A stretch of DNA of 41,607 bases, taken from Streptomyces sp. NWU339. GTDB lineage: Bacteria > Actinomycetota > Actinomycetes > Streptomycetales > Streptomycetaceae. Shown one piece after another: positions 7,491 to 14,589 of this stretch (positions are counted from its first letter, which is position 1; every line of letters starts with the position of its first letter). The position numbers were made by a program, and so were the translations under genes. Location: the NCBI RefSeq assembly GCF_003143855.1, contig NZ_QFRK01000055.1:9153-50759 (forward strand), in the 5' to 3' direction. The notes below the pieces were generated by a model. It was not told where the DNA came from and did not search any database. It worked only from the letters and a program-made list of their open reading frames with translations.

Positions 7491-8852
7491 TCAGCTCACG
7501 GCGGCCGCGTAGTTGCGCAGGAACAGCGCCTCCGTGACCGACAGCCGCTCCAGTTCGTCGGGGGAGACGCTCTCGTTCACCGCGTGGATCTGGGCCTCCG
7601 GCTCGCTCAGCCCGATGAGGAGGATCTCCGCCCGCGGGTAGAGCGCCGCGAGGGTGCTGCACAGCGGGATGGAGCCGCCCTGACCGGCGTAGCTCATCTC
7701 CTGGCCCGGGTACGCGACCGCCATCGCGTCGGCCATGGCCCGGTAGGCCGGGCTGGTGGTGTCGGCGCGGAACGCCTGGCCCTGACCGATCTGCTCGGTG
7801 CTCACCCGCGCACCCCACGGCGTGTGCGCCTCCAGGTGGGCCTGGAGCAGCTTGGTCGCCTCGACCGCGTCCACACCCGGCGGCACGCGCAGACTGATCA
7901 GCGCGCGGGCGCTCGCCTGCACGGACGGGGTGGCGCCGACGACCGGCGGGCAGTCGATGCCGAGAACGGTGACGGCCGGGCGGGCCCAGATACGGTCGGC
8001 GACCGTGCCGGAGCCGATCAGGTCCACGCCGTCGAGCACCTTGGCGTCCTTGCGGAACTGCTCGTCGTCGTACTGCAGCCCGTCCCACGTGCTGTCGCCG
8101 GCCAGCCCGTCGACGGTCGTGCTGCCGTCCTCGGCGCGCAGCGAGTCCAGGACACGGACCAGGGCGGCCAGGGCGTCGGGGGCGGCGCCGCCGAACTGGC
8201 CCGAGTGCAGGTTGCCTTCGAGGGTGTCGACCCGCAGCCGCACGAGTGTCATGCCGCGCAGGGTGGCGGTCACCGTCGGCAGACCGGCGCGGAAGTTGCC
8301 GCTGTCACCGATGACGACGGTGTCGGCCACCAGGAGCTCGGGGTGCTGCTCGGCGTACCGCTCCAGGCCGCCGGTGCCCTGTTCCTCCGACCCCTCGGCG
8401 ATCACCTTGACGTTGACGGGCACACCACCGTTGGCCTTGAGAGCGCGCAGGGCCAGCAGATGCATGAGCACGCCGCCCTTGCAGTCGGCGGCCCCGCGCC
8501 CGTACCAGCGGCCGTCCCGCTCGGTCAGTTCGAACGGCGGGGTGTCCCAGCCCGCCTCGTCCAGCGGCGGCTGCACGTCGTAGTGGGCGTACAGGAGCAC
8601 TGTCTTCGCCCCCTCGGGGCCGGGGAGGTAGCCGTACACCGACTGGGTCCCGTCCGGGGTGTCGAGGAGGGCCACGTCCTGGAACCCCTCGGCGGTGAGC
8701 GCGTCCGCGATCCAGCGCGCGGCGCCCTCGCTCTCACTGCGCGGGAACTGGTCGAAGTCCGCCACCGACCTGAAGGCCACCAGTTCGGCGAGCTCCTCCT
8801 TCGCCCGGGGCATCAGTGAGGCGACGGTCACGGCGACCGGATTCGACGACAT
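7491..8852 (-). CDS. M20-family metallopeptidase (dipeptidase)
   Basis: A 453-residue cytoplasmic zinc peptidase of the M20/M25/M40 family, full length. Zinc and catalytic motifs are all present: LLYAHYDVQPP (His and Asp), YGRGAADCKGG (bridging Asp), EGSEEQG (catalytic Glu pair), VIGDSG, and the C-terminal IHAVNESV His. The dimerisation domain interrupts the catalytic domain in the middle as usual. It matches the M20 dipeptidase group that cleaves Xaa-Xaa dipeptides. AAGGAG lies 8 bases before the ATG. The gene stands alone, divergent from the flavoprotein gene at 9084. Confidence 0.93.
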   Translation of the reverse strand: MSSNPVAVTVASLMPRAKEELAELVAFRSVADFDQFPRSESEGAARWIADALTAEGFQDVALLDTPDGTQSVYGYLPGPEGAKTVLLYAHYDVQPPLDEAGWDTPPFELTERDGRWYGRGAADCKGGVLMHLLALRALKANGGVPVNVKVIAEGSEEQGTGGLERYAEQHPELLVADTVVIGDSGNFRAGLPTVTATLRGMTLVRLRVDTLEGNLHSGQFGGAAPDALAALVRVLDSLRAEDGSTTVDGLAGDSTWDGLQYDDEQFRKDAKVLDGVDLIGSGTVADRIWARPAVTVLGIDCPPVVGATPSVQASARALISLRVPPGVDAVEATKLLQAHLEAHTPWGARVSTEQIGQGQAFRADTTSPAYRAMADAMAVAYPGQEMSYAGQGGSIPLCSTLAALYPRAEILLIGLSEPEAQIHAVNESVSPDELERLSVTEALFLRNYAAAVS

Positions 8853-9010
8853 GGGCACGCTCCTTGTGGGTGCGACGTTGTACGGATGCGTACTTTCGTG
8901 TGCGGGACGATCATTCGGCACGGGCGAGGCCCTTGTACGGGGCATCCATGCCGTCCGATCCTCCCACAGCGGCCTCGGGTGATCGTCGCCGTAGTATGCG
9001 GGAGACAGAT

Positions 9011-9050
9011 GGGGTACCCCCTGCTCGAGCGAAGCCGAGAGCTTGGGGGA
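9011..9050 (+). repeat. Short intergenic hairpin repeat, copy 1
   Basis: A 40-bp element that starts with the palindrome GGGGTACCCC and continues CTGCTCGAGCG-AAGC-CGAGAGCTTGGGGG, which folds on itself with CCCCC/GGGGG outer arms. The reverse complement is closely repeated at 17679-17732 and in shorter form at 17615-17646. I recall such elements as dispersed in Streptomyces intergenic DNA; it sits just upstream of the gene at 9084. Confidence 0.75.
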
Positions 9051-9083
9051 GGCAGGCGGCTGGATCGGGAGCAGTAGACCATC

Positions 9084-10337
9084 GTGAGCAGCGAGAACTC
9101 TTCGGCGGACGACGCGCGGCAGGTATGGGACGTCGTCGTGGTGGGCGCGGGACCCGCGGGGGCCTCGGCCGCCTACGCGGCGGCGGTCGCGGGGCGGCGC
9201 GTGCTGCTGCTGGAGAAGGCGGACCTGCCGCGCTACAAGACCTGCGGCGGCGGCATCATCGGCCCCTCGCGCGACTCGCTGCCCCCCGGCTTCGAACTTC
9301 CGCTGAAGGACCGCGTGCACGCGGTGACGTTTTCCCACAACGGCCGCTTCACCCGCACCCGCCGGTCGAGGCAGATGCTGTTCGGACTGATCAACCGGCC
9401 CGAGTTCGACCACCGGCTGGTGGAGCACGCGCAGAAGGCGGGCGCCGAACTGCGGACCGGCGCCGCCGTGCAGCGGGTCGAGCAGCACGGCTCGGCCGTG
9501 CCGGACCGCCGCACGGTCGCCCTCGTCCTGCAGGGCGGTGAGACCGTGCTCGCGCGGGCCGTGGTCGGCGCGGACGGAAGCGCCGGCCGGATAGGGGCGC
9601 ACGTCGGGGTCAAGGTCGACCAGGTCGACCTGGGGCTGGAGGCGGAGATCCCGGTGCCGGAGACCGTCGCCGAGGACTGGGAAGGGCGGGTGCTCATCGA
9701 CTGGGGTCCGATGCCCGGCAGTTACGGGTGGGTCTTCCCCAAGGGGGACACGCTGACCGTCGGTGTGATCTCGCGACGGGGTGAAGGCGCCGCGACCAAG
9801 CGGTACTTGGAGGACTTCATCGGACGCCTCGGCCTCGCCGGCTTCGAACCGAGCATCTCCTCCGGTCACTTGACCCGTTGTCGCACCGAGGACTCGCCGC
9901 TCTCACGCGGCCGGGTGCTCGTGTGCGGGGACGCCGCCGGACTGCTGGAACCCTGGACCCGCGAGGGCATCTCCTTCGCGCTGCGCTCGGGCCGGCTGGC
10001 GGGGGAGTGGGCGGTGCGTATCGCCGAGGCGCACGACGCCGTGGACACGCGCCGGCAGGCGCTGAACTACGCCTTCGCGGTCAAGGCGGGACTCGGGGTC
10101 GAGATGAGCGTCGGCAAACGGATGCTGGCCGCGTTCGAACGGCGTCCCGGAGTGTTCCACGCCGTCCTCACCGGCTTCCGCCCCGCCTGGAGGGCGTTCC
10201 GGGACATCACGCGCGGGGCGACGACACTGGGCGAGCTGGTCCGCACCCACCCGATGGCCCACCGCGCCATGACCGCGCTGGACCGGCGCCCCGCGGGCGG
10301 CGGGTCCGACTCCGAGGGCGCGTCCGTCAGTTCGTGA
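9084..10337 (+). CDS. Geranylgeranyl reductase family FAD-dependent oxidoreductase
   Basis: A 417-residue flavoprotein. The dinucleotide fold VVVVGAGPAGASAAYAAA is at residues 12-30, PRYKTCGGGI is the typical geranylgeranyl-reductase/halogenase-like loop, and VLVCGDAAGLLEPWTREGISFALRSG is the C-terminal FAD-binding motif. The family reduces isoprenoid chains or modifies aromatic compounds; archaeal and plant members saturate geranylgeranyl groups, while most Streptomyces members are uncharacterised. The GTG start is preceded by GGGAG. No isoprenoid genes adjoin it, so the substrate is open. Its 3' end overlaps the convergent F420-type gene by 11 bases. Confidence 0.87.
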   Translation: MSSENSSADDARQVWDVVVVGAGPAGASAAYAAAVAGRRVLLLEKADLPRYKTCGGGIIGPSRDSLPPGFELPLKDRVHAVTFSHNGRFTRTRRSRQMLFGLINRPEFDHRLVEHAQKAGAELRTGAAVQRVEQHGSAVPDRRTVALVLQGGETVLARAVVGADGSAGRIGAHVGVKVDQVDLGLEAEIPVPETVAEDWEGRVLIDWGPMPGSYGWVFPKGDTLTVGVISRRGEGAATKRYLEDFIGRLGLAGFEPSISSGHLTRCRTEDSPLSRGRVLVCGDAAGLLEPWTREGISFALRSGRLAGEWAVRIAEAHDAVDTRRQALNYAFAVKAGLGVEMSVGKRMLAAFERRPGVFHAVLTGFRPAWRAFRDITRGATTLGELVRTHPMAHRAMTALDRRPAGGGSDSEGASVSS

Positions 10338-10782
10338 CCGTGATCCGGAAGACCGGGTGGTCGGGGGCGGACGCGACGATCTCCTCGTCGGAGGACTCGG
10401 CGGTGACCCCCTGGAAGTACTGGTTCACCTCCCAGCCCCACTTCTTCAGGTAGGTCCGCAGGACCGGGAGCTTCTCCTCGTCGGGAAGCTCCACCGCGGT
10501 GAAGGAGCGGACCTTGCGTCCGACGCGCAGTTCCCCGCCCCCGGCGACGCGCATGTTGCGTACCCACTGGGAGTGACCGCGCGCCGAGACCAGGTACTGC
10601 GCGCCGTCCCAGGTGTGCGGGTTGACCGGGATGCGTTGCATCCGTCCACTCGTGCGGCCGCGGACGGACATCTCGGCGGCGCCGGCGAGGCTGACCCCGT
10701 GTCGGGCCAGCCGGCCGATGACGCTGTTGAGCCGGACGGCCATGGGACTGCCCTTGCGGTAGTAGGGCGTTGACGACGACAT
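10327..10782 (-). CDS. Nitroreductase/deazaflavin (F420)-dependent oxidoreductase family protein
   Basis: A 151-residue protein of the DDN-like split-barrel family that uses F420H2 or acts as a quinone reductase. Recognisable parts are the GRTSGRMQRIPVNPH strand-loop, YLVSARGHSQWVRNMRVAGGGELRVG and the acidic C-terminal ESSDEEIVASAPDHPVFRI, the usual end of this family. GGAGG lies 6 bases before the ATG. It is divergent from a TetR regulator with a multi-box operator between them, so TetR repression with release by a small molecule is likely; family members often handle nitroaromatic or quinone-like toxic compounds. Confidence 0.9.
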   Translation of the reverse strand: MSSSTPYYRKGSPMAVRLNSVIGRLARHGVSLAGAAEMSVRGRTSGRMQRIPVNPHTWDGAQYLVSARGHSQWVRNMRVAGGGELRVGRKVRSFTAVELPDEEKLPVLRTYLKKWGWEVNQYFQGVTAESSDEEIVASAPDHPVFRITVTN

Positions 10783-10808
10783 CGGGGACCTCCGGTCGGA
10801 ATGCCATG

Positions 10809-10916
10809 GAGAGTGCTGCTCTCTTTTGTGAGCGCTGCTCTCGCCGTGTCCTCAGTCTGCACGATGCCGACGCGACAAGGCAAGAGCACTGCTCTTGTTT
10901 GTGTGCGCTGCTCTGA
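10809..10916. promoter_or_regulatory. TetR operator array (four boxes)
   Basis: Four related inverted repeats lie between the divergent F420-type gene and the TetR gene. The best is a perfect 17-bp palindrome CAAGAGCACTGCTCTTG at 10881-10897. Weaker copies are GAGAGTGCTGCTCTC at 10809-10823, GTGAGCGCTGCTCTCGC at 10828-10844 and GTGCGCTGCTCTGAG at 10904-10918, all keeping the GCTGCTCT or AGAGCA core. Confidence 0.8.
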
Positions 10917-10937
10917 GTTCGTGGGACACTGATCTGC

Positions 10938-11636
10938 ATGAGCAGTACTGCACACGGCGCCCGTGCCCGAGCGAGGCTCGAAGTCACCGCGGCCATCAAG
11001 GAAGCAGCCCGCAGGCAGCTCGCGGCGGAAGGCGCCGCCAAGCTCTCACTGCGGGCCGTGGCCCGAGAACTCGGCATGGCCTCCTCCGCGATGTACCGGT
11101 ACTTCCCGAGCCGCGACGACCTGCTGACCGCGCTCATCATCGACGCCTACGACTCCCTCGGCGACGCCGCCGAAGCAGCCCATGGTGCGGTCGCCGGCGC
11201 CGCGCCGGCCCGGCGCTGGACCGCGGTCTGCGAGGGCGTGCGCGACTGGGCGCTCGGGCACCCGCACGAGTACGCGCTGATCTACGGGTCGCCGGTGCCC
11301 GGATACAGCGCGCCGGAGACCACCGTCCCGGCCGCCGCTCGTGTGGGTTTCCTGCTCAGGGACGTCCTGCGGGACGCGCAGCGCGACTCCGAACTGGCGA
11401 AACCCCCGCTTCCGGCCGGGCTGCGGCCGGAGGCCGAGCGGATGGCCGCCGACCTCGCGCCGGACCTCCCGCCGGAGGTGGTGGCGGCGATGGTGGCGGC
11501 CTGGGCCGAGCTGTACGGACTGATCGGGTTCGAACTGTTCGGGCAGTTCCACCGGGTCGTGGAGGACCGCGCGACGTTCTTCCGGCACGCGGTGGGCCGA
11601 CTCGCCCACTCCGTGGGCCTGCCGGCACTGACGTAG
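10938..11636 (+). CDS. TetR/AcrR-family transcriptional regulator
   Basis: A 232-residue repressor. The N-terminal TetR helix-turn-helix covers about residues 15-62 with LSLRAVARELGMASSAMYRYFPSRDDLLTALI. The C-terminal domain (WTAVCEGVRDWALGHPHEYALIYGSPVPGY) matches the WHG/TetR_C_13 ligand domain by its RxWALxHPxxYALIYGxPVPGY signature. It is divergent from the F420-type oxidoreductase, and the operator array lies between them, so it likely represses that gene and itself. There is little ribosome binding sequence before the ATG. Confidence 0.92.
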   Translation: MSSTAHGARARARLEVTAAIKEAARRQLAAEGAAKLSLRAVARELGMASSAMYRYFPSRDDLLTALIIDAYDSLGDAAEAAHGAVAGAAPARRWTAVCEGVRDWALGHPHEYALIYGSPVPGYSAPETTVPAAARVGFLLRDVLRDAQRDSELAKPPLPAGLRPEAERMAADLAPDLPPEVVAAMVAAWAELYGLIGFELFGQFHRVVEDRATFFRHAVGRLAHSVGLPALT

Positions 11637-11654
11637 CGGCGTCCCCGGGCACCC

Positions 11655-11683
11655 TTGACGGCTTACTTCGCCGGGAGTACACG
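11655..11683 (+). promoter_or_regulatory. Possible vegetative promoter
   Basis: TTGACG at 11655-11660 and TACACG at 11678-11683 with a 17-base spacer resemble a HrdB (sigma-70-type) promoter. What it drives is unclear because the stretch 11,637-11,944 holds no gene I can support; it may be the leftover promoter of the decayed response-regulator gene. Confidence 0.35.
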
Positions 11684-11944
11684 TGATCACGACGCCGGGG
11701 TGGTGCCGCTCTCCACACCCGTCGTCCAGCGTGACGGGCATGGACGAGCAGCACGGGCGCCGAGGCGGGCCGCCGGGGACGTGGCGGCCCCGGCCCGCCC
11801 GGGCGGCGGCGGTACGGCGTTCCACCGCGCTTCTCACGGCCTTCGTGCCGATCGGCTCCCACTTCGCCGAACACGCCCAGGCGGGCGAGCAGATGGCGCT
11901 GGACCCCCTCGCGCGACTGCTGCTGTCGTGTCCGGATACGGCAC

Positions 11945-12244
11945 TTGGGATCGCGGCACGCGCGCGTGCGCGTCGAACAGGACGCGGGGCGACTGCGGCC
12001 GCGTATCGACGACGGACCCGCCACCGGAGCCCTGTCCGAACTCACCGAACGGGAGCGGGAGGTGAGGGCCCTGGTCGGCATCGGCCTGTCCAACGAGGAG
12101 ATCGCCCGCCGCCTGGTCGTCAGCCCGCTCACCGCCAAGACCCACGTCAGCCGACCCATGGTCGAACTGGGCGCCCGTGACCGGGCGCAACTGGTCGTCC
12201 TGGCCTACGAGTCGGGCCTGGTACGGCCGGGCTGGCTGGGCTGA
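11945..12244 (+). pseudogene. Remnant of a NarL/LuxR-type response regulator (DNA-binding end)
   Basis: The last 65 codons encode a nearly perfect LuxR-type helix-turn-helix: LTEREREVRALVGIGLSNEEIARRL, then LTAKTHVSRPMVELGARDRAQLVVLAYESGLVRPGWL, the standard end of Streptomyces NarL-type response regulators. The receiver domain that should precede it (about 130 residues) is absent in every frame upstream. The first 30 codons shown do not match the family. Some substitutions (VSRPM for the usual VSRIM) fit decay. The 3' end overlaps the convergent small membrane gene by 40 bases. It could instead be a stand-alone small DNA-binding protein, but no start with a ribosome binding site supports this. 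Confidence 0.6.
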
Positions 12245-12474
12245 GAAACCATCCGGAACCGCAGCAGCACACTGGCCACACGCACGAGGAAGAGAACCGG
12301 CGCGAGCACCAGCCCGGCATGGAGCAGGAGACCTCCGACGGTGCCCGGGAGGCTGAAGAGGAGCGCGGGACCTGCCACCGCCCCGAAGAGGACCGCCGCG
12401 GCGAACGCCGCGCTGCACAGGGCGTAGCCGATCTCGATGGTGATCGCGTCCCGCTCGGCCTGAGTCCGCCGCAC
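12205..12474 (-). CDS. Small membrane protein (DUF6332-like)
   Basis: An 89-residue protein starting MRRTQAERDAITIEIGYALC, followed by two hydrophobic helices (about residues 19-42 and 45-68) and a short polar, arginine-containing tail. The RTQAERDAxTxEIGYA opening is one I recall from a Streptomyces small membrane protein family of unknown role. The GTG start follows a G-rich stretch. The end overlaps the response-regulator remnant on the other strand. Confidence 0.7.
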   Translation of the reverse strand: MRRTQAERDAITIEIGYALCSAAFAAAVLFGAVAGPALLFSLPGTVGGLLLHAGLVLAPVLFLVRVASVLLRFRMVSQPSQPGRTRPDS

Positions 12475-12767
12475 CTGTGCCCCCGGAACAAGTCCCTGCT
12501 TGGCTTTCCCGAAGTCAAGCAGCCCGGCGCCGGGCGGGCAAGCAGCTCACCCGACCGCACTGCACGGACCCGGCCTGCGCGACGGCGACCGGGGCCGCAC
12601 GGCGCCGTGAGCACCCGCTGGTACGCCGTCGGGGTGAAGCCGTAACCCGTGTGAACGCCTCGAATGGTGGGAGCGACTCTTATGACTGACGGTTAATCAC
12701 GTCGGGGCCCGGTCAACCGTGCTGGCCAGGTGTCAGCAGCCGGGTGCGCCGACGGAAGGACAGTCAG

Positions 12768-13676
12768 ATGCGCTCTGCCCGCATGCTGCTCGCCACCGCG
12801 ACGGCCACCGCGGCCCTCGTGGTCGGGGCGCCCGCAGCCTTTGCCGCCCATATGGGCGACTCGGACCACGACAAGTCTTCCTACAGCAAGGAGCACGAGG
12901 AGGACAGCCGCCACGACGAGGACAGCAGGCACGACAAGCCGCATGGCGGAATGCACGCCGGCGGCGGCGCCCTCACCGCTGTGGCCGGGGACGACGGCGA
13001 GTACAACGACGAGGACGAGGACGAGTACAAGGACGAGAGGTGCGAGGAGCGCGAGGAGGAGAGGTGCGACGAGGGTAAGGACGAGAGGGGCGACGAGCGC
13101 AAGGGCGAGAAGGGCGAGGGCGGCCACAAGGAGAAGCCGCGCGGCGGAGTGCACACCGGCGGCGGTGCCCTCACCGCTGTGGCCGGGGGCGACGGCGAGT
13201 ACAACGACGAGGACGAGGACGAGTACAAGGACGAGAGGTGCGAGGAGCGCGAGGAGGAGAGGTGCGACGAGGGTAAGGACGAGAGGGGCGACGAGCGCAA
13301 GGGCGAGAAGGGCGAGAAGGGCGAGGGCGGCCACAAGGAGAAGCCGCGCGGCGGAGTGCACACCGGCGGTGGGGCCCTCGCGGCCGTGAACGAGGGCGAT
13401 TGGAGCGGCAAGCACGACGACGGCGAGCACAAGGGCAAGAAGGACGAGGGTGGCTACAAGGACGAGGGCGGTTACAAGGACGAGGGTGGCTACAACGACG
13501 AGGGCGGCTACAACGACGAGGGCGGCTACAAGGAGAAGCCGCACGGCGGAGTGCACGCCGGCGGTGGCGGCCTCGCGGACCCGGCTGTCTCCGGCGGCGG
13601 CCTGGCTGCCCTGGCGGTCCTCGGCGCCGGTGCCTACGCGCTGAAGCGCAAGAAAGCTTTCGGAAGCGTGGCCTGA
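12768..13676 (+). CDS. Repeat-rich exported surface protein, probable sortase F partner
   Basis: A 302-residue exported protein. Residues 1-27 form a Sec signal peptide ending AAFAA. The mature part is highly charged and built of repeats: the motif KP[HR]GG[VM]H[TA]GGG[AG]L occurs four times (from residues 57, 123, 192 and 257), separated by two long near-identical acidic/lysine-rich units that each carry a Cys pair (ERCEEREEERCDE), and then five copies of KDEGGY/NDEGGY. The C-terminus is GGGLAALAVLGAGAYAL followed by KRKK, a short membrane helix with a positive tail as in sortase substrates, though no LPXTG is present. GGAAGGA precedes the ATG. A terminator separates it from the class F sortase gene downstream, which probably attaches it to the wall. 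Confidence 0.88.
   Translation: MRSARMLLATATATAALVVGAPAAFAAHMGDSDHDKSSYSKEHEEDSRHDEDSRHDKPHGGMHAGGGALTAVAGDDGEYNDEDEDEYKDERCEEREEERCDEGKDERGDERKGEKGEGGHKEKPRGGVHTGGGALTAVAGGDGEYNDEDEDEYKDERCEEREEERCDEGKDERGDERKGEKGEKGEGGHKEKPRGGVHTGGGALAAVNEGDWSGKHDDGEHKGKKDEGGYKDEGGYKDEGGYNDEGGYNDEGGYKEKPHGGVHAGGGGLADPAVSGGGLAALAVLGAGAYALKRKKAFGSVA
12972..13376 (+). repeat. Long in-frame direct repeats (198 and 207 bp)
   Basis: The sequence starting CTCACCGCTGTGGCCGGGG at 12972 recurs almost base for base from 13170, a 198-bp (66-codon) period. The second unit runs to 13376 and is 9 bp longer because of one extra Gly-Glu-Lys triplet. All length differences are multiples of three, so the reading frame of the surface-protein gene is kept. 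Confidence 0.9.
13441..13533 (+). repeat. 18-bp in-frame tandem repeats
   Basis: Five consecutive 18-bp units encode KDEGGY, KDEGGY, KDEGGY, NDEGGY, NDEGGY in the surface-protein gene. Units differ at synonymous positions and at the AAG/AAC codon. Confidence 0.9.
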
Positions 13677-13695
13677 GCCATGCCTGACGTCATAG

Positions 13696-13742
13696 GAGCC
13701 GGGGCCGCCGTACGCGCGACGCGTGTACGGCGGCCCCGGCTC
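13696..13742 (+). terminator. Strong terminator after the repeat protein gene
   Basis: GAGCCGGGGCCGCCGTAC at 13696-13713 pairs perfectly with GTACGGCGGCCCCGGCTC at 13725-13742 and is followed by CGTCCTTTTCG. It stands 20 bases after the stop, before the sortase gene, so the two genes are probably transcribed at different levels. Confidence 0.88.
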
Positions 13743-13794
13743 GTCCTTTTCGTATGCCGTGTTCGCTGCCGTGTCCGAATGAGGTGGTCCCCCG

Positions 13795-14499
13795 ATGGCA
13801 GCCCGCCCCCTTTCCCCCGACCACAACGATCCGACTCCGGCGAGGCGGAGACTGCGCGCCCTCATGACGGCGATCTTCTGGGGTACGGCGGCCCTGGTGC
13901 TTGCGGTGAGCCTGCTCGGCGGCGGGGAGGAGCTCTCCGCCGACGCCCGCGGCCCGCACTCTCCCCCCGCGGCCTCCGCCGTGATGTCCCCATCGGCGTC
14001 CCCTTCGGCCTCCGGTCCCGCCATGACCGCGTCGACGAGCAAGCAACTGCCGCGGTCCGCCCCGACCCGGATCCGCATCCCTGACATCGGCGTCGACGCG
14101 CCCTTCACCGATCTCGCCATCGGAGCATCGGGCCAACTCGACGCACCGCCGCCGGACGACACCAACCTGGTCGGCTGGTTCGCCGACGGGGCGTCCCCGG
14201 GTGAGCACGGAACGTCGATCATCGCCGGACACGTGGACACGAAGACCTCGCCGGCCGTGTTCGCCCGGCTCTCCGAACTCGAGAAGGGCGACTGGTTCAC
14301 GGTGGAGCGGGCCGACGGGCGGAACGCGACGTTCGTGATCGACCACGCGGAGTCGTTCGCCAAGAACGACTTCCCCAACGAGCGGGTCTACGCCGACACG
14401 GACGACGCCCAGGTCCGGCTCATCACCTGCTCCGGAGCCTACGACCGCGCGGCCAAGGACTACACCGAGAACCTGGTGGTCTTCGCCCACCTGGTCTGA
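13795..14499 (+). CDS. Class F sortase
   Basis: A 234-residue membrane-anchored transpeptidase. A hydrophobic segment at about residues 22-42 (LMTAIFWGTAALVLAVSLLG) anchors it, then a Ser/Pro/Ala-rich linker leads to the catalytic domain beginning PTRIRIPDIGVDAPF. The catalytic His146 lies in IAGHVDT and the nucleophile Cys212 in LITCSGAYDR; the nearby Arg218 may be the third catalytic residue. The end NLVVFAHL is typical. Class F sortases are found mainly in actinobacteria and their sorting signals are poorly defined. GAGGTGG precedes the ATG. The upstream repeat-rich exported protein with a helix and KRKK tail is the obvious candidate substrate. Confidence 0.93.
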   Translation: MAARPLSPDHNDPTPARRRLRALMTAIFWGTAALVLAVSLLGGGEELSADARGPHSPPAASAVMSPSASPSASGPAMTASTSKQLPRSAPTRIRIPDIGVDAPFTDLAIGASGQLDAPPPDDTNLVGWFADGASPGEHGTSIIAGHVDTKTSPAVFARLSELEKGDWFTVERADGRNATFVIDHAESFAKNDFPNERVYADTDDAQVRLITCSGAYDRAAKDYTENLVVFAHLV

Positions 14500-14543
14500 C
14501 CCGGACGGACCGCCCGCCACGGACGGACGTCGGCATGGGTTCG

Positions 14544-14581
14544 CTGCCCGGAAGGGGGGAGGAAGGCACCCTTCCGGGCAG
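14544..14581. terminator. Bidirectional terminator
   Basis: CTGCCCGGAAGGG at 14544-14556 pairs perfectly with CCCTTCCGGGCAG at 14569-14581. It lies between the sortase gene and the convergent glycanase remnant. Confidence 0.8.
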
Positions 14582-14589
14582 CGCGTTCG

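Noticed and set aside
6906..8819. Plus-strand open frame of 637 codons
   Set aside because: Its parts are shadows of the Nudix domain (other frame) and the antisense of the M20 peptidase; no family similarity.
12475..12767. Open frames upstream of the surface-protein gene
   Set aside because: Short, Arg/Pro-rich translations with no start signal; I see only a non-coding leader and no clear promoter boxes.
13441..13533. 18-bp spaced repeats that could suggest a CRISPR array
   Set aside because: Repeats are contiguous, without spacers, in frame and coding for KDEGGY units.
12693..14378. Minus-strand frame with long Leu/Val/Ala repeats resembling membrane helices
   Set aside because: It is the antisense of the Asp/Glu/Lys-rich repeats of the surface protein; hydrophobic repeats are a complement artefact.
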